Shown: piece after piece, positions 16,134 to 25,563 of the stretch
How positions within the stretch are numbered: position 1 is the stretch's first letter
How the letters are laid out: each line of letters opens with the position of its first letter
Assembly (NCBI GenBank): GCA_963674955.2
Contig: CAXXKR010000001.1
Location: forward strand, 62,001 to 126,000
Source: G963674955 sp963674955
GTDB taxonomy: Bacteria > Desulfobacterota > Desulfovibrionia > Desulfovibrionales > Desulfovibrionaceae
Direction: 5' to 3'
DNA: 64,000 nucleotides
Program-made: the position numbers and the translations under genes
The notes under the pieces: model-generated
Database searches by the model: none
Told to the model about the DNA's origin: nothing
The model's input: only the letters and a program-made list of their open reading frames with translations

Positions 16134-17354
16134 TCATGCTTTGCCGTTTTTCAGGGACTTCAACAGCTTCAACGCCGATTCGGCCCCGGCATGCCCTGCC
16201 CCGCATTTCAAAAGAAACCCAAGAGCCTCTAGAGCGGCCCCACGATCACCCAGGCCAGCCAGGCACCGGGCTTCCTGGTATCCGGCCTCCGCAGGGTCCA
16301 GACAGTTTCGGACATCCTCGCGCCGGTAATGCTCCAGGGCCTCGCCGTAGCGTTTGCCCTCAACAAGGTAGCGCCCCATCCATTCCAAAAAACCCGAACC
16401 AAGCAATTGTTTCACGGCCCTGATCAACTCTTCTTCCCCATACCACCTGGGAATGTCAACATCCCCCCCGGCCACGAAACTTCGCCAGTTGTCCAGCCCC
16501 TTGGTTTTTCCGTGATATATGCCGTCCAGGCCGGCCATGCGCCTGCGGTATTTGCTCATGGCCGAACCGCTGCCGGAACGTTTCCTGGCCTGTTTGTCGC
16601 GCAGGTCAAGGCGCGAAACCCCGTTCACGTCCGGCTCGCAAAGGGCCCTGAACCTTTTCAGGATAAACCCCCTTTCCCGGTACTTGAAATGATGGATGAC
16701 CATTGCCTCGGGCGGCTCCACCATGCCGTCCAAGGGAGTGAAGGTATGCGGACCGGCGTCAACGGTCACATGCGGCGAGCCCTTGTCGTAGCGCAACAGG
16801 GCGTGCTTGCTGTGCCCCAGCGGACAGAATCTCTTGTCCGAAACCAGGGCCAGGGGCTGAAACTCCAGGGGGTGGAACCCTTCGATGTAATGAGGCTCGT
16901 GCAGGGGATAATGGTCCAGCCAGAAGGCCCCCACGACACGGAAGCTCCGGTCCAGGGTGGTCAGGTAGTCACGCACGGTTTGGCCGCGAGGCCCGGCGGG
17001 AAACTCGTCCGCATCGATGAACAGCCACCAGACGTGCTTGTCGCGCTCCCGTGCGTTTATCTCCTCAATGGCCCGGTTAAGGACGCTTGGCTTGAAATTC
17101 TTGACGAAAAAATCCGTGTGAAAGGTTCCACCGTGCAAAGCTCCGGCGGCCACGCCCCTTTCCACGGTGCGATCCGGGCTGCCGTTGTCAAAGAGATAGA
17201 CCCGTTCGCAGCCTTGGGCAAAGGCGTTTTTCACCGTGGCTTCGATTACGTCCTCCTCGTGCCAGGTGAACAGGGCCGCATAGAGGCGAAACCGCTCCAG
17301 TGGGTTGGACTTTTTGGGATGGGCGCAGGAGGCCAGGGGAAAAAGAGAAGTCAT
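16134..17354 (-). CDS. Glycosyltransferase family 2-like protein with a helical C-terminal region
   Basis: The 406-residue protein starts near RFRLYAALFTWHEEDVIEATVKNAFAQG, the pattern of the glycosyl_tranf_2_4 group, and has a DxD-type motif in WWLFIDADEFP at about 115-125 for metal and nucleotide-sugar binding. Its last 100 residues (LVEGKRYGEALEHYRRED... and AGLGDRGAALEALGFLLK) resemble TPR helices. No signal or membrane segment is visible, so it acts at the cytosolic face. The ATG at 17354 has AAGGG 6 nt upstream; a further 22-codon extension is open but unsupported. The acceptor is unknown. It lies between an EamA transporter and dapF in the same transcript. Confidence 0.78.
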   Translation of the reverse strand: MTSLFPLASCAHPKKSNPLERFRLYAALFTWHEEDVIEATVKNAFAQGCERVYLFDNGSPDRTVERGVAAGALHGGTFHTDFFVKNFKPSVLNRAIEEINARERDKHVWWLFIDADEFPAGPRGQTVRDYLTTLDRSFRVVGAFWLDHYPLHEPHYIEGFHPLEFQPLALVSDKRFCPLGHSKHALLRYDKGSPHVTVDAGPHTFTPLDGMVEPPEAMVIHHFKYRERGFILKRFRALCEPDVNGVSRLDLRDKQARKRSGSGSAMSKYRRRMAGLDGIYHGKTKGLDNWRSFVAGGDVDIPRWYGEEELIRAVKQLLGSGFLEWMGRYLVEGKRYGEALEHYRREDVRNCLDPAEAGYQEARCLAGLGDRGAALEALGFLLKCGAGHAGAESALKLLKSLKNGKA

Positions 17355-17385
17355 GCACCACCCTTGCCAGAAAAACCGGCCTTTG

Positions 17386-18288
17386 TCAGGGCCTGAGCTG
17401 GGACAGAAGCATTCCCGCAAGCATCAGGCCGCAGCCCACCAGAGCCCGCAGCCCGAGCACCTCTCCCAGAATGAACCAGCCGGCAATGGCCGCGAACACG
17501 GCCTCAAGGCTGAGGATGATGGCCGCATGGGCCGGTTTGGCGTCGTGCTGGGCTACGACCTGCAGCGTATAGGCCACGCCCACGGACATGAGGCCGCCGT
17601 AGAGGATGGGCCAGGTTCCGCCCAGTATGCCCTCAAGGGTTATTTCCTCTGAAATCAGGGCCCAGGACATGCTCAACACCGAACAGACCGCAAACTGAAA
17701 CGAGGACAACCTTACCGCGTCCGTGGCGTCCATGCCCGGCGAGAGTTTGCCGATGAGCAGCACGTGACCGGCCCAGAACAGGGCGCTGATGAGCACCAGC
17801 ATGTCCCCGTGGCCGATGGTCATCTCCCCGGTGACGCTGAGCAGGTACATGCCCACAGCGGCCAGCAGGGCTCCGGCCCAGGTGCCGAGGCCGGTTTTCT
17901 GCCCGAAGAAAAGACCCAGAATGGGCACGAAAACAACATACAGGCCGGTGATGAATCCGGCCTTGCCCGCCGTGGTGTAGACAATGCCCACCTGCTGGAA
18001 GCTTGACCCGGCGAACAGGGCCAGGCCGGCCAGAAACCCGCCCAGGGCAAGCTTCTTCATTTCGGCCCCGTTTTCCAAGGCGCCGGACTCGCTCCACTTG
18101 CGTTTTCGCTGGGCCTTGAGGCGCAGGATCAAGGGGACAAGGGCCAGGGAGCCCAATGCGAAACGAATGGCGTTGTAGGTGTACGGCCCCACATGGTCCA
18201 TGCCCACCCTCTGGGCCACGAACGCGGCACCCCAGATCAGGGCGGTCAGGGTCAACAGGGCATCGGCCCTGATCAATCTCGAATTCAT
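17386..18288 (-). CDS. EamA/RhaT-family (DMT superfamily) transporter
   Basis: A 300-residue integral membrane protein with ten hydrophobic helices arranged as two EamA repeats. The first begins LLTLTALIWGAAFVAQRVG and the second near GDMLVLISALFWAGHVLLIGKLS. Members export metabolites such as amino acids or nucleotides, and the substrate here is unknown. I begin at ATG 18288, where GGGAG stands 5 nt upstream; a TTG four codons earlier is the alternative. It is downstream of the helicase-nuclease gene (33 nt) and upstream of the glycosyltransferase. Confidence 0.88.
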   Translation of the reverse strand: MNSRLIRADALLTLTALIWGAAFVAQRVGMDHVGPYTYNAIRFALGSLALVPLILRLKAQRKRKWSESGALENGAEMKKLALGGFLAGLALFAGSSFQQVGIVYTTAGKAGFITGLYVVFVPILGLFFGQKTGLGTWAGALLAAVGMYLLSVTGEMTIGHGDMLVLISALFWAGHVLLIGKLSPGMDATDAVRLSSFQFAVCSVLSMSWALISEEITLEGILGGTWPILYGGLMSVGVAYTLQVVAQHDAKPAHAAIILSLEAVFAAIAGWFILGEVLGLRALVGCGLMLAGMLLSQLRP

Positions 18289-18321
18289 CAATTCTCCCAA
18301 CTAATAGTGCTGTACGGCGTC

Positions 18322-21249
18322 CTACCAGGACACGGGAAGGCGGACCTTCTGCCCGGCCTTGTTGGTGAACAGGACGTGGCCGTTGTCCCGCCCGAAAAGA
18401 TACAGATCCTTGGTAACCTTGACATCCTGTCGGCAGTACTCGGTTATCAGGTCAAGCCGTCCCTCCTGCCACCATTTGAGGGCCTGCAGCCCGTCCGCGC
18501 TCTTGGCAGCGTCAAGGGTGGCCCTGGCCAGATTGTCCAAGGCGACTCGATAACCCAGAATTTCGTGAATCTTGACCAGCAGATCAAGGGTGGGCAGGGA
18601 ATTGAAATTGAAATCAACAACGCCGGACAAGACCTTGTAGTCGAAACGAATGAGGTTGAAGCCGATAACCAGGTCAAACCCGGCCAAATCCTCGGCCATA
18701 TCCCCGGTCCGCTCCTGTTCGTATTCGAAATACTCGTCCCGTTCGGAATCATAAACCACTGAAACGCTCACACCCATCTTGTGGGCCTTGTTCCAGCCGC
18801 CCACCTCATGGGCCGAACGCCTGGTCTCGATATCCAAAACCGCGAACCGTTGCGGTTTCGCGGTCACGGCGCCCAGCAGGCTTCCCTGTTTCTCGTCGGC
18901 CATGTCCGATTCCTCGCTTGTAGATATGATGACCGGCGTCCCGCTTTCACTGCCCGGCGGCGCATCTGAAATAATGCGTTCAAGTACAAACCCTGCCGCA
19001 GCCTTGTCAATGGGCCGGTTGCCCGAACCGCACTTGGGCGAGTGCACGCAGGAGGGGCAGCCCAGTTCGCAGGGACAGTCGACTATGGCCTTGAAGGTCT
19101 TCAAAAGCAATTCCTCGGCCATGCCGAAGGCCTGCCGGGTCAGGCCCGCTCCGCCGGGCATGCCGTCGTAGATGAACACGGCGGCGCCGCCGGTCTGGGG
19201 GTGAAGGGGCGTGGATATGCCGCCCAGGTCGTTGCGGTCGGTCATGACCAAGAGGGGCAGCATTCCGATGGCCGCGTGCTCCACGGCGTGAATTCCGCCC
19301 ATGAAATGCATAAACTCGTCTTCGGCCCGCCGTCTTATCCTGGCGGGGATGTCGAACCAGAGTCCCTCGGTCTCGAAGACAAGGGGCGGCAGGTCAAGGG
19401 AGACGATGCCCAGCCTTTTTCCGCCGCGCACGGACCGTTTCTCGTACCCTGTTATCTGCTCCGTGACCTTGAGCCTGCCAAAGCAGACCCTTGTCCTTAG
19501 CACGTCGTCGCTGGAAATAATCTCAAGTATTTCAGTGTCTTTATTGCCGCGGACGCGGGTGTAATAGCCCACGCGAGCCGCTCTGGCCCGGACCGTGGAT
19601 GTTTCAAGGTCAAGGCCTTCCACCACCCAGCTTGCACCCCGATGCAGGTACACGGCGCCGGGGTGGGCCTCTCGGAATGCGCGATGCCCGTCTATGGTGC
19701 CGATCTCCGCGCCGCTTTTTGCGTCCTCAATGTGCATGGTCTGCCCGGCCCCGCGCAACTCCACATTTCTGTGAGGCCGCTTGCGGCCAGAATAAAATTC
19801 ACCTGTTTTCACTTCTTCCAGCAACTCGCCCCTGGCCACCAACAGGTCAAACCTGTCCCTTACCTTTTCATCTCTCAGATAGGGTTCTCCGGGTCGCAAC
19901 TTCAACTCGGCCCCTGCGCAGATCAGGTGGCGGTCCAGGATGACCGGGTTGTGCGGATTAAGCACTGCCGCTTCCGGGGGCCTGGAAAAGAAGTCGTCCG
20001 GGTTGCGCATGAAATACTGGTCCAGGGCGTCCTCCTGGGCCACCAGCACCACGGCGGACTGGCGCTCGGCGCGGCCCACCCTGCCGCCGCGCTGCAAGGT
20101 GGCCATGACCGAACCAGGATAGCCCACCAGAATGCAGACATCCAGTCCGCCAATGTCTATGCCCAGCTCCAGGGCGCTGGTGGAAATGACGGCCAAAAGT
20201 TCGCCCGAAGACATCCTGGCCTCGATCTCCCGCCGCTCCTCGGGCAGGAAACCGGCGCGGTAGGCGGAAATCAGCCCCTTATACGGGCCGGAGCGCTCCT
20301 GGGCCCAGATGGAAATAAGCTCGGTCATTTTGCGGGACTGGGTGTAGACGATGGTCCGCAGCCCCCTGGCCAGGGCCGCCTGCAAAAGCATTATGGCCGC
20401 CTGGGCCGGGCTGTCGTGAGGATTGAGAAACACCATGTGCCTGCCGCTGGCCGCCGCTCCGTTTTCCAGTATGGGCACAACTTCAAGTCCGGTAAGCAGG
20501 GTACATAATTCCGCGGGATTGGCCACTGTGGCCGAACAAAAAACAAAGGTCGGCCTGGCTCCCCAAAAAGCGCAAACCCTGAGCAGACGCCGCAAAACCT
20601 GGGCCATATGCGAACCAAGGACACCCCGATAGGTATGAACCTCGTCGATGACCACATGGGTCAAGCCCGCAAAAAACTCGGCCCAGGATTCATGATACGG
20701 CAACATTGAAAGATGGATCATTTCCGGATTGGTCATGATTACGTTTGGCGGATTATTTCGAATTTTCTTGCGTTTGTATGCGGATGTGTCTCCATCATAG
20801 ATAGCGGCCGAAGGCCGCTTCGATTTATTTTTCTTTTTTTCCTTTTCCCCTTTCTCCGCCTCAAGGGGTCCTACCAACTCGTCAAAGGCCTTGAGCTGAT
20901 CCTGGGCCAAGGCCTTTAGGGGATAAACGTAAAGGGCCCTGCTTTCAGGGTCGGCCAGAATTTGCTCGATCACAGGCAGGTTGTAGGTCAGGGTCTTGCC
21001 GCTGGCCGTGGGCGTGGCCACAACCACGTTGTGACCGGCGCGCACATGATCCAGGGCCAGGGCCTGATGGGAGTAGAGGCGAGATATCCCTTTTGCCTCC
21101 AAAAGCCCCTGAAGGGCCTTTGGAAATGGCCTGCGCGGAGCTGCAAACTTGGCTTCGACAGGCTCCATCTCGCGGTGGCAGGCCACCTGCGAACCAAGCC
21201 TCTCCGACTTTTTCAGGGAATCGACATAGTCGAAAATCAGGTCTTTCAT
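18322..21249 (-). CDS. MrfA-like DEAD/DEAH helicase fused to an MrfB-like DEDD exonuclease
   Basis: A 975-residue fusion protein. The N-terminal 750 residues form a superfamily 2 helicase: ATPTASGKT (Walker A, about 80), VIDEVHTY (DEVH, about 200), SATVANP, then STSALELGIDIGGLD and QRGGRVGRAER in the second RecA domain. Four cysteines, CPCELGCPSCVHSPKC (723-740), match the zinc site of the DUF1998/MrfA group. A linker at 756-790 is rich in Ser, Gly and acidic residues. Residues 800-965 are an RNase H-like exonuclease with all four DEDD residues: LDIETR, GFNLIRFDYKVL and EYCRQDVKVTKDL. In Bacillus subtilis MrfA and MrfB are separate proteins that repair mitomycin C damage. I take the start ATG at 21249; an upstream TTG at 21276 is weak. 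Confidence 0.88.
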   Translation of the reverse strand: MKDLIFDYVDSLKKSERLGSQVACHREMEPVEAKFAAPRRPFPKALQGLLEAKGISRLYSHQALALDHVRAGHNVVVATPTASGKTLTYNLPVIEQILADPESRALYVYPLKALAQDQLKAFDELVGPLEAEKGEKEKKKNKSKRPSAAIYDGDTSAYKRKKIRNNPPNVIMTNPEMIHLSMLPYHESWAEFFAGLTHVVIDEVHTYRGVLGSHMAQVLRRLLRVCAFWGARPTFVFCSATVANPAELCTLLTGLEVVPILENGAAASGRHMVFLNPHDSPAQAAIMLLQAALARGLRTIVYTQSRKMTELISIWAQERSGPYKGLISAYRAGFLPEERREIEARMSSGELLAVISTSALELGIDIGGLDVCILVGYPGSVMATLQRGGRVGRAERQSAVVLVAQEDALDQYFMRNPDDFFSRPPEAAVLNPHNPVILDRHLICAGAELKLRPGEPYLRDEKVRDRFDLLVARGELLEEVKTGEFYSGRKRPHRNVELRGAGQTMHIEDAKSGAEIGTIDGHRAFREAHPGAVYLHRGASWVVEGLDLETSTVRARAARVGYYTRVRGNKDTEILEIISSDDVLRTRVCFGRLKVTEQITGYEKRSVRGGKRLGIVSLDLPPLVFETEGLWFDIPARIRRRAEDEFMHFMGGIHAVEHAAIGMLPLLVMTDRNDLGGISTPLHPQTGGAAVFIYDGMPGGAGLTRQAFGMAEELLLKTFKAIVDCPCELGCPSCVHSPKCGSGNRPIDKAAAGFVLERIISDAPPGSESGTPVIISTSEESDMADEKQGSLLGAVTAKPQRFAVLDIETRRSAHEVGGWNKAHKMGVSVSVVYDSERDEYFEYEQERTGDMAEDLAGFDLVIGFNLIRFDYKVLSGVVDFNFNSLPTLDLLVKIHEILGYRVALDNLARATLDAAKSADGLQALKWWQEGRLDLITEYCRQDVKVTKDLYLFGRDNGHVLFTNKAGQKVRLPVSW

Positions 21250-21298
21250 CAAAGGCCTTGGGGCCGAACAGTCCAAATCCCGCCCGGTGCGGCCGGGG

Positions 21299-22675
21299 CT
21301 ACTGCTGCTTGCCCGTGAGCTTGTATTTCTTGAGCTTGTACTGGAGCAGGCTCTTGGACACGCCCAAAAGCTCGGCGGCCTTGACTTGGACGAAATTGCT
21401 GCGGACCAGGGCCCGGCGGATGACTGCGGCCTCGATCTTTTCCAGCGTCACGCCAAGGTCCAGCTTGGTGGGCAGAAGGTCCACCGCGCTCTTGAACTGG
21501 GACTCCTCGTCCTTGATCTCGGCGGGCAGGTCTTCGGCGTCGATGGTTTCGCTTCCGGCCAAAACCACGCAACGCTCGATGACGTTTTGCAGCTGGCGCA
21601 CGTTGCCCGGCCACTCGTAGGCGCTCATGTAGTCCATTGCCTGGGCCGTAAACCCGCTGATCTGCTTGCCGTTTTCCTCGGCGTACTTGACCAGGAAATG
21701 GTTGGCCAGAAAAGGAATATCCTCGCGCCGCTCGCGCAAGGGAGGCAAATGCACGCCGACCACGTTCAGGCGATAATATAAATCTTCCCGAAAATCGCCG
21801 CTCTCAACAGCTTTTTGCAAATCCTTGTTGGTGGCCGCCACCACGCGGATGTCCACCTCTATTTGGTCGGTCCCCCCCACCCGCTCCAGTGTGCGCTCTT
21901 GCAAAACGCGCAGAAGCTTGACCTGCAGGTCCTGGGTCAGTTCGCCGATCTCGTCCAGAAACAGGGTTCCCTTGTTGGCGGTCTCGAACCTTCCCTTGCG
22001 CATGGCCGTGGCCCCGGTGAAGGAGCCTTTCTCATGGCCGAATAGTTCCGATTCCAGAACTCCGGGTGCGAGGGCCATGCAGTTTATGGACACGAAAGGC
22101 GCGTCCTTGCGCGGAGAAATAGTGTGGATGGCCCTGGCGATGAGTTCCTTGCCCGTGCCGGATTCTCCAGTGATGAGCACCGTGGACTTGCTGGGCGCGG
22201 CGCGGCTGACCAGTTCCAGGACCTCGCGCATGGGCTTGCCCCTGGCGATAATGTTGCTGGTGCCAAACTTTTCCTGAACCTGCCGCCTGAGCAGAATGTT
22301 CTCCTGCTGGGTCTGGGCGTAGGACATGGCCTTGTTTACGGTGAGCAGCAGTTCCTCGTTGGAAAAGGGCTTGGTGATGTAGTCGAAGGCCCCGATGCGC
22401 ATGGCCTCCACCGCCGCCTCGATGGAGCCGAAGGCGGTCATGATGATCACAGGGATATGCGGGTAGCCCTTCTTGACGTGCTCCAGGACATCCTGGCCTG
22501 TGAGTTTGGGCATCTTCATGTCCGTGAGCACCACGTCCACCTCGGAGTCCTCCAGATAGGCCAAACCCATTTCCGGGTCGCCCAAGGCCGTCACCTTGTA
22601 GTCCTCTTCGCCCAAGATGCTTTCCAGCACAAGGAGGTAGTTCTGCTCGTCGTCAAGTATGAGAATGTTGTTCAT
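21299..22675 (-). CDS. NtrC-family sigma-54-dependent response regulator
   Basis: The 458-residue protein has a receiver domain (Asp at about 52 in VVLTDMKMP), an AAA+ domain with Walker A GESGTGKEL near 170, GSFTGA near 217 for contact with sigma-54, and Walker B LFLDEIGEL, and a Fis-type helix-turn-helix at the C-terminus (KAAELLGVSKSLLQYKLKK). It activates genes from sigma-54 promoters when phosphorylated, very likely by the kinase encoded 42 nt upstream. Both are cotranscribed with pgi and the helicase-nuclease fusion. Signals and target genes are not evident. Confidence 0.95.
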   Translation of the reverse strand: MNNILILDDEQNYLLVLESILGEEDYKVTALGDPEMGLAYLEDSEVDVVLTDMKMPKLTGQDVLEHVKKGYPHIPVIIMTAFGSIEAAVEAMRIGAFDYITKPFSNEELLLTVNKAMSYAQTQQENILLRRQVQEKFGTSNIIARGKPMREVLELVSRAAPSKSTVLITGESGTGKELIARAIHTISPRKDAPFVSINCMALAPGVLESELFGHEKGSFTGATAMRKGRFETANKGTLFLDEIGELTQDLQVKLLRVLQERTLERVGGTDQIEVDIRVVAATNKDLQKAVESGDFREDLYYRLNVVGVHLPPLRERREDIPFLANHFLVKYAEENGKQISGFTAQAMDYMSAYEWPGNVRQLQNVIERCVVLAGSETIDAEDLPAEIKDEESQFKSAVDLLPTKLDLGVTLEKIEAAVIRRALVRSNFVQVKAAELLGVSKSLLQYKLKKYKLTGKQQ

Positions 22676-22717
22676 GGGAGTCTCTTGATGTTTGTTCGGC
22701 TAGGTTCCGCCAACCTG

Positions 22718-24163
22718 TTACTGCTCCGGAAAGATCATGTCCACCCTTGCCCCTCCGGGCTGACCGTTCTTCACACCGCAGGACAGGGACATGTCCACCC
22801 CGTGGCTTTCCATGATGTTGTCCACAATGGCCAGACCCAGCCCCGTGCCGTTGTCTCTTGTGGTGAAAAAGGGGTCCTTGAGCTTTCCGAGATGCTCTTC
22901 GGGAAACCCCGGCCCGGTGTCCTGGATGGAAACGTGCACTCCTTCCTCTTCCTGGGCCGCCACCACGGTGATCTCTCCAGGCTCGGTCATGGCCTGCAAG
23001 GCGTTGGACACGATGTTGAAAAAAGCCCTGTACAAAAGATCCTTGTCGCCCTTGACCACCAGCCCCGGAGTATAGGCCCTGGTAATTTTGACCTGCTTTT
23101 TCTCGCACTCGGTCTCCAGGAAAATGACCACCTGATCCAGGACCCTGCCCAGGTCCACGTCGTCCTGACGCGGCCTCTTGGGACGGGCGTAGTCCAGGAA
23201 ATCGTTCACGATGCGCTGCAAACGCTTGGTCTCGGAGAACAGGGCTTCCAGAATCCTGGTGTGCGGGCTTTCCTCCTGTCTCATCTTCTTGAGAATCAGT
23301 TCCGCGCTGCTGCGAATGATGCCCAGGGGATTTCTGATCTCGTGGGCCACGCCCGCGACCATACGCCCCATGCCGGCCAGCTTTTCCTGTTCCAGAAGCT
23401 CCCTTTCCAGCCGCTCCTTTTCCACCAGCCGTTCGCTGTTCAGCCGGTCGGCCCTGCGCAGGACAGTCATGATGATCATGAAAATGATCACCGAGGTGAA
23501 CAGGGAGGTGCCCACCACCACGCGCTCAAAGGCCACCACCCCGGCGTAGTCCTCGGTGATGTCCTGGGCGAACTCGACAATGCCCATGATGGGGTTGTCC
23601 GCGTTGGTCCCCAGCCTGCGTTCGGCGCGCAGGGGATAATAGGTCTTGAGAACAACCGTTCCCGGCTTCATGGAGGGCATGAACAGGGCGGCCAGGGGCG
23701 AGACATGGCTTACGAACTTGAAGCTGTGCTCCTCATTCTCCATTGCCTTTTCAACCGCTCCGGGTGCCTGGTCCTTGGCACCGACCTCCTCCTTGTTCAG
23801 GGAGTAGGAGATGACGTAGCCATAGTCGAAAACTCGCAGGCTCTGGACGTGGAAGCTGTGCACCGTGGTCCTGATGACCTGATCCAGCCGCTCGTACTGC
23901 TCCTTGTTCTTGAGGCGGATAGCCCCGTAGCCGATGACCGTTGGCAAGGTGAAGCGGGTGTATATCTGGTGGTTCAGGTTCTCCGCCAGCAGAAGTCCGA
24001 ACTGCTTTTGTTTTTCCAGCAGGGTCTGTTCGGCATAATTGGATATGAATACCGAAAGACCAAGGCTGGCGCCCAGTATGATCAGGAAGAAGCTCCAGGA
24101 GAGCACCTTTACGAATTGCAGCGGGCTGGCCGCCTCGCCTCTGTCTTTCTGCTCCAAGCTCAA
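22718..24163 (-). CDS. Membrane sensor histidine kinase (partner of the NtrC-type regulator)
   Basis: A 481-residue kinase with two transmembrane helices (about 19-43 and 213-236) flanking a periplasmic sensor domain of about 170 residues. A coiled segment, a HisKA domain with the phospho-acceptor His in VAHEIRNPLG (about 273) and a HATPase domain with N box, G1 DTGPGFPEE and GTGLGLAI motifs follow. It starts with TTG at 24161-24163; TTGA overlaps the TGA of pgi and GGAG stands just before, so translation is coupled. A second TTG six nt on would fit the ribosome-binding site better. The ligand is unknown. Confidence 0.92.
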   Translation of the reverse strand: MSLEQKDRGEAASPLQFVKVLSWSFFLIILGASLGLSVFISNYAEQTLLEKQKQFGLLLAENLNHQIYTRFTLPTVIGYGAIRLKNKEQYERLDQVIRTTVHSFHVQSLRVFDYGYVISYSLNKEEVGAKDQAPGAVEKAMENEEHSFKFVSHVSPLAALFMPSMKPGTVVLKTYYPLRAERRLGTNADNPIMGIVEFAQDITEDYAGVVAFERVVVGTSLFTSVIIFMIIMTVLRRADRLNSERLVEKERLERELLEQEKLAGMGRMVAGVAHEIRNPLGIIRSSAELILKKMRQEESPHTRILEALFSETKRLQRIVNDFLDYARPKRPRQDDVDLGRVLDQVVIFLETECEKKQVKITRAYTPGLVVKGDKDLLYRAFFNIVSNALQAMTEPGEITVVAAQEEEGVHVSIQDTGPGFPEEHLGKLKDPFFTTRDNGTGLGLAIVDNIMESHGVDMSLSCGVKNGQPGGARVDMIFPEQ

Positions 24164-25500
24164 ATCTCCTGTTGCTCCCTGTCGCCGGTGAGAAAGGCCT
24201 TTAGGTCCGCCTTTTCATTTTCCAGGCCCTCGGCTCCGAGCCGGGCCTTGGCCAGCCTCTTGCCGAGCTCGACCGCAGGCTGGTCCAGGGGGTTGATGTC
24301 CAGCAGCCAGCCGCAAAGTATCGTGGCCGCGCCCAACAAGGCAATCATCTTTCCGGCCTCGCGCTCCCCGGACTCTTCCAGGCGAAGCTCCACAAGGGGC
24401 ACCTTGCACTTGCAAAGGGCCATCTGCGTTCCAAGGCCCTCGGCCCTGAGCAGTTCCCCAAACCTCACCCCGCGAACGTAATCGAATCCTTCGGGCAAAT
24501 CCTCGGCAAACACGGGCCCGTCCGGGGTGTTGGCGCAGGTCAGGAACAGGCAGGCCTTGTTCCTTGGTCCGTCCAGAAACATCTGGTTCACCGAATGCTG
24601 GTCGGTGACGCCCACTGCGGGCACCGGCTGGCTGCCCTTGCCCTCCTTGCCCAGACTCTCGGCCCAAAGCTGGGCGAACCAGTCGCCGAACCAGGCCCAG
24701 GCCGGGATATAGGAAAAAAATATCAGTTCCGTAAAACCCCGGTCCATGAGGGCCTTGTTCCAGGCGGCCAGCCTGAAGGAGGGATGGCTTTCCAGGGCCG
24801 CGCCTTCCAGGTCGGGAGAGGCCAGGGCCTTGACCACCTCCTGCGCGCCCCGGACCAGCTCCTTCACGTCCAGGCCCATAAACAGGGCGGGCACCAGCCC
24901 CACTGCGGAAAGCACGGAGTAGCGTCCACCGAGATTGTCCGGCACGGGCAGGCTTTCGATCCCGAACTCCTCGGCCTCCCTGCGCAGAAATCCGTTCTTC
25001 TCGTCCGTGACCAGAAGCATGTGCTCCTTCCAGTCCTGACCGAGCTTTTCCTTGAGCCACTCCTTGACCAAAAAATACTGTCCCACGGTCTCGATGGTCC
25101 CGCCGGACTTGGAAACCGTCACCACCACTGTCTTTTCCGGCGGCAGTTTCGTCAGAAAGGCCTCAAGGGTCTGAACGTCAACATTGTCCCCGATCCAGAG
25201 CCAGGGTTCCTCGTGGCCGGGCTGATCCTGTTCCGGAAAAAAGGCCTTTTGCAGGGCGCGCGCTCCAAGGGCGGAACCTCCGATGCCCAGAAGAAGCATG
25301 TGCTCGAAACCCTTGAGCCAAGCCGAAAGTCCTTCCAACTCCGCCAACAGTCCGGACATGTAGGGCATGTTCAAAAATGGCAGCCGTCCGGCGGAAACCT
25401 CTTTCCTGAGCCTGTCAGCCAACTCCACCGCGCGTTCGCCGCATTCATCCACGGCCAGCTTGTCCAGGTCCGCGTTGGTCCAGTCCAGAATATCGCTCAT
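24160..25500 (-). CDS. pgi: Glucose-6-phosphate isomerase
   Basis: Interconverts glucose-6-phosphate and fructose-6-phosphate. The 446-residue protein is of the shorter bacterial type. Recognisable are the phosphate-binding segment LLGIGGSALGARAL (about 77-90), TVSKSGGTIETV (about 130-141) and GRYSVLSAVGLVPA. A strong AAGGAGG lies 7 nt before the ATG. Its stop overlaps the start of the sensor kinase. The preceding gene is an aminotransferase 63 nt upstream, so all belong to one minus-strand unit. Sugar metabolism and the two-component genes are not obviously related. Confidence 0.93.
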   Translation of the reverse strand: MSDILDWTNADLDKLAVDECGERAVELADRLRKEVSAGRLPFLNMPYMSGLLAELEGLSAWLKGFEHMLLLGIGGSALGARALQKAFFPEQDQPGHEEPWLWIGDNVDVQTLEAFLTKLPPEKTVVVTVSKSGGTIETVGQYFLVKEWLKEKLGQDWKEHMLLVTDEKNGFLRREAEEFGIESLPVPDNLGGRYSVLSAVGLVPALFMGLDVKELVRGAQEVVKALASPDLEGAALESHPSFRLAAWNKALMDRGFTELIFFSYIPAWAWFGDWFAQLWAESLGKEGKGSQPVPAVGVTDQHSVNQMFLDGPRNKACLFLTCANTPDGPVFAEDLPEGFDYVRGVRFGELLRAEGLGTQMALCKCKVPLVELRLEESGEREAGKMIALLGAATILCGWLLDINPLDQPAVELGKRLAKARLGAEGLENEKADLKAFLTGDREQQEI

Positions 25501-25563
25501 TTCGGCCTCCTTGTTGTTAAAGATGCCTATGGCAGCCGGAAAGCCAACAGGACCCGGCCGCGC

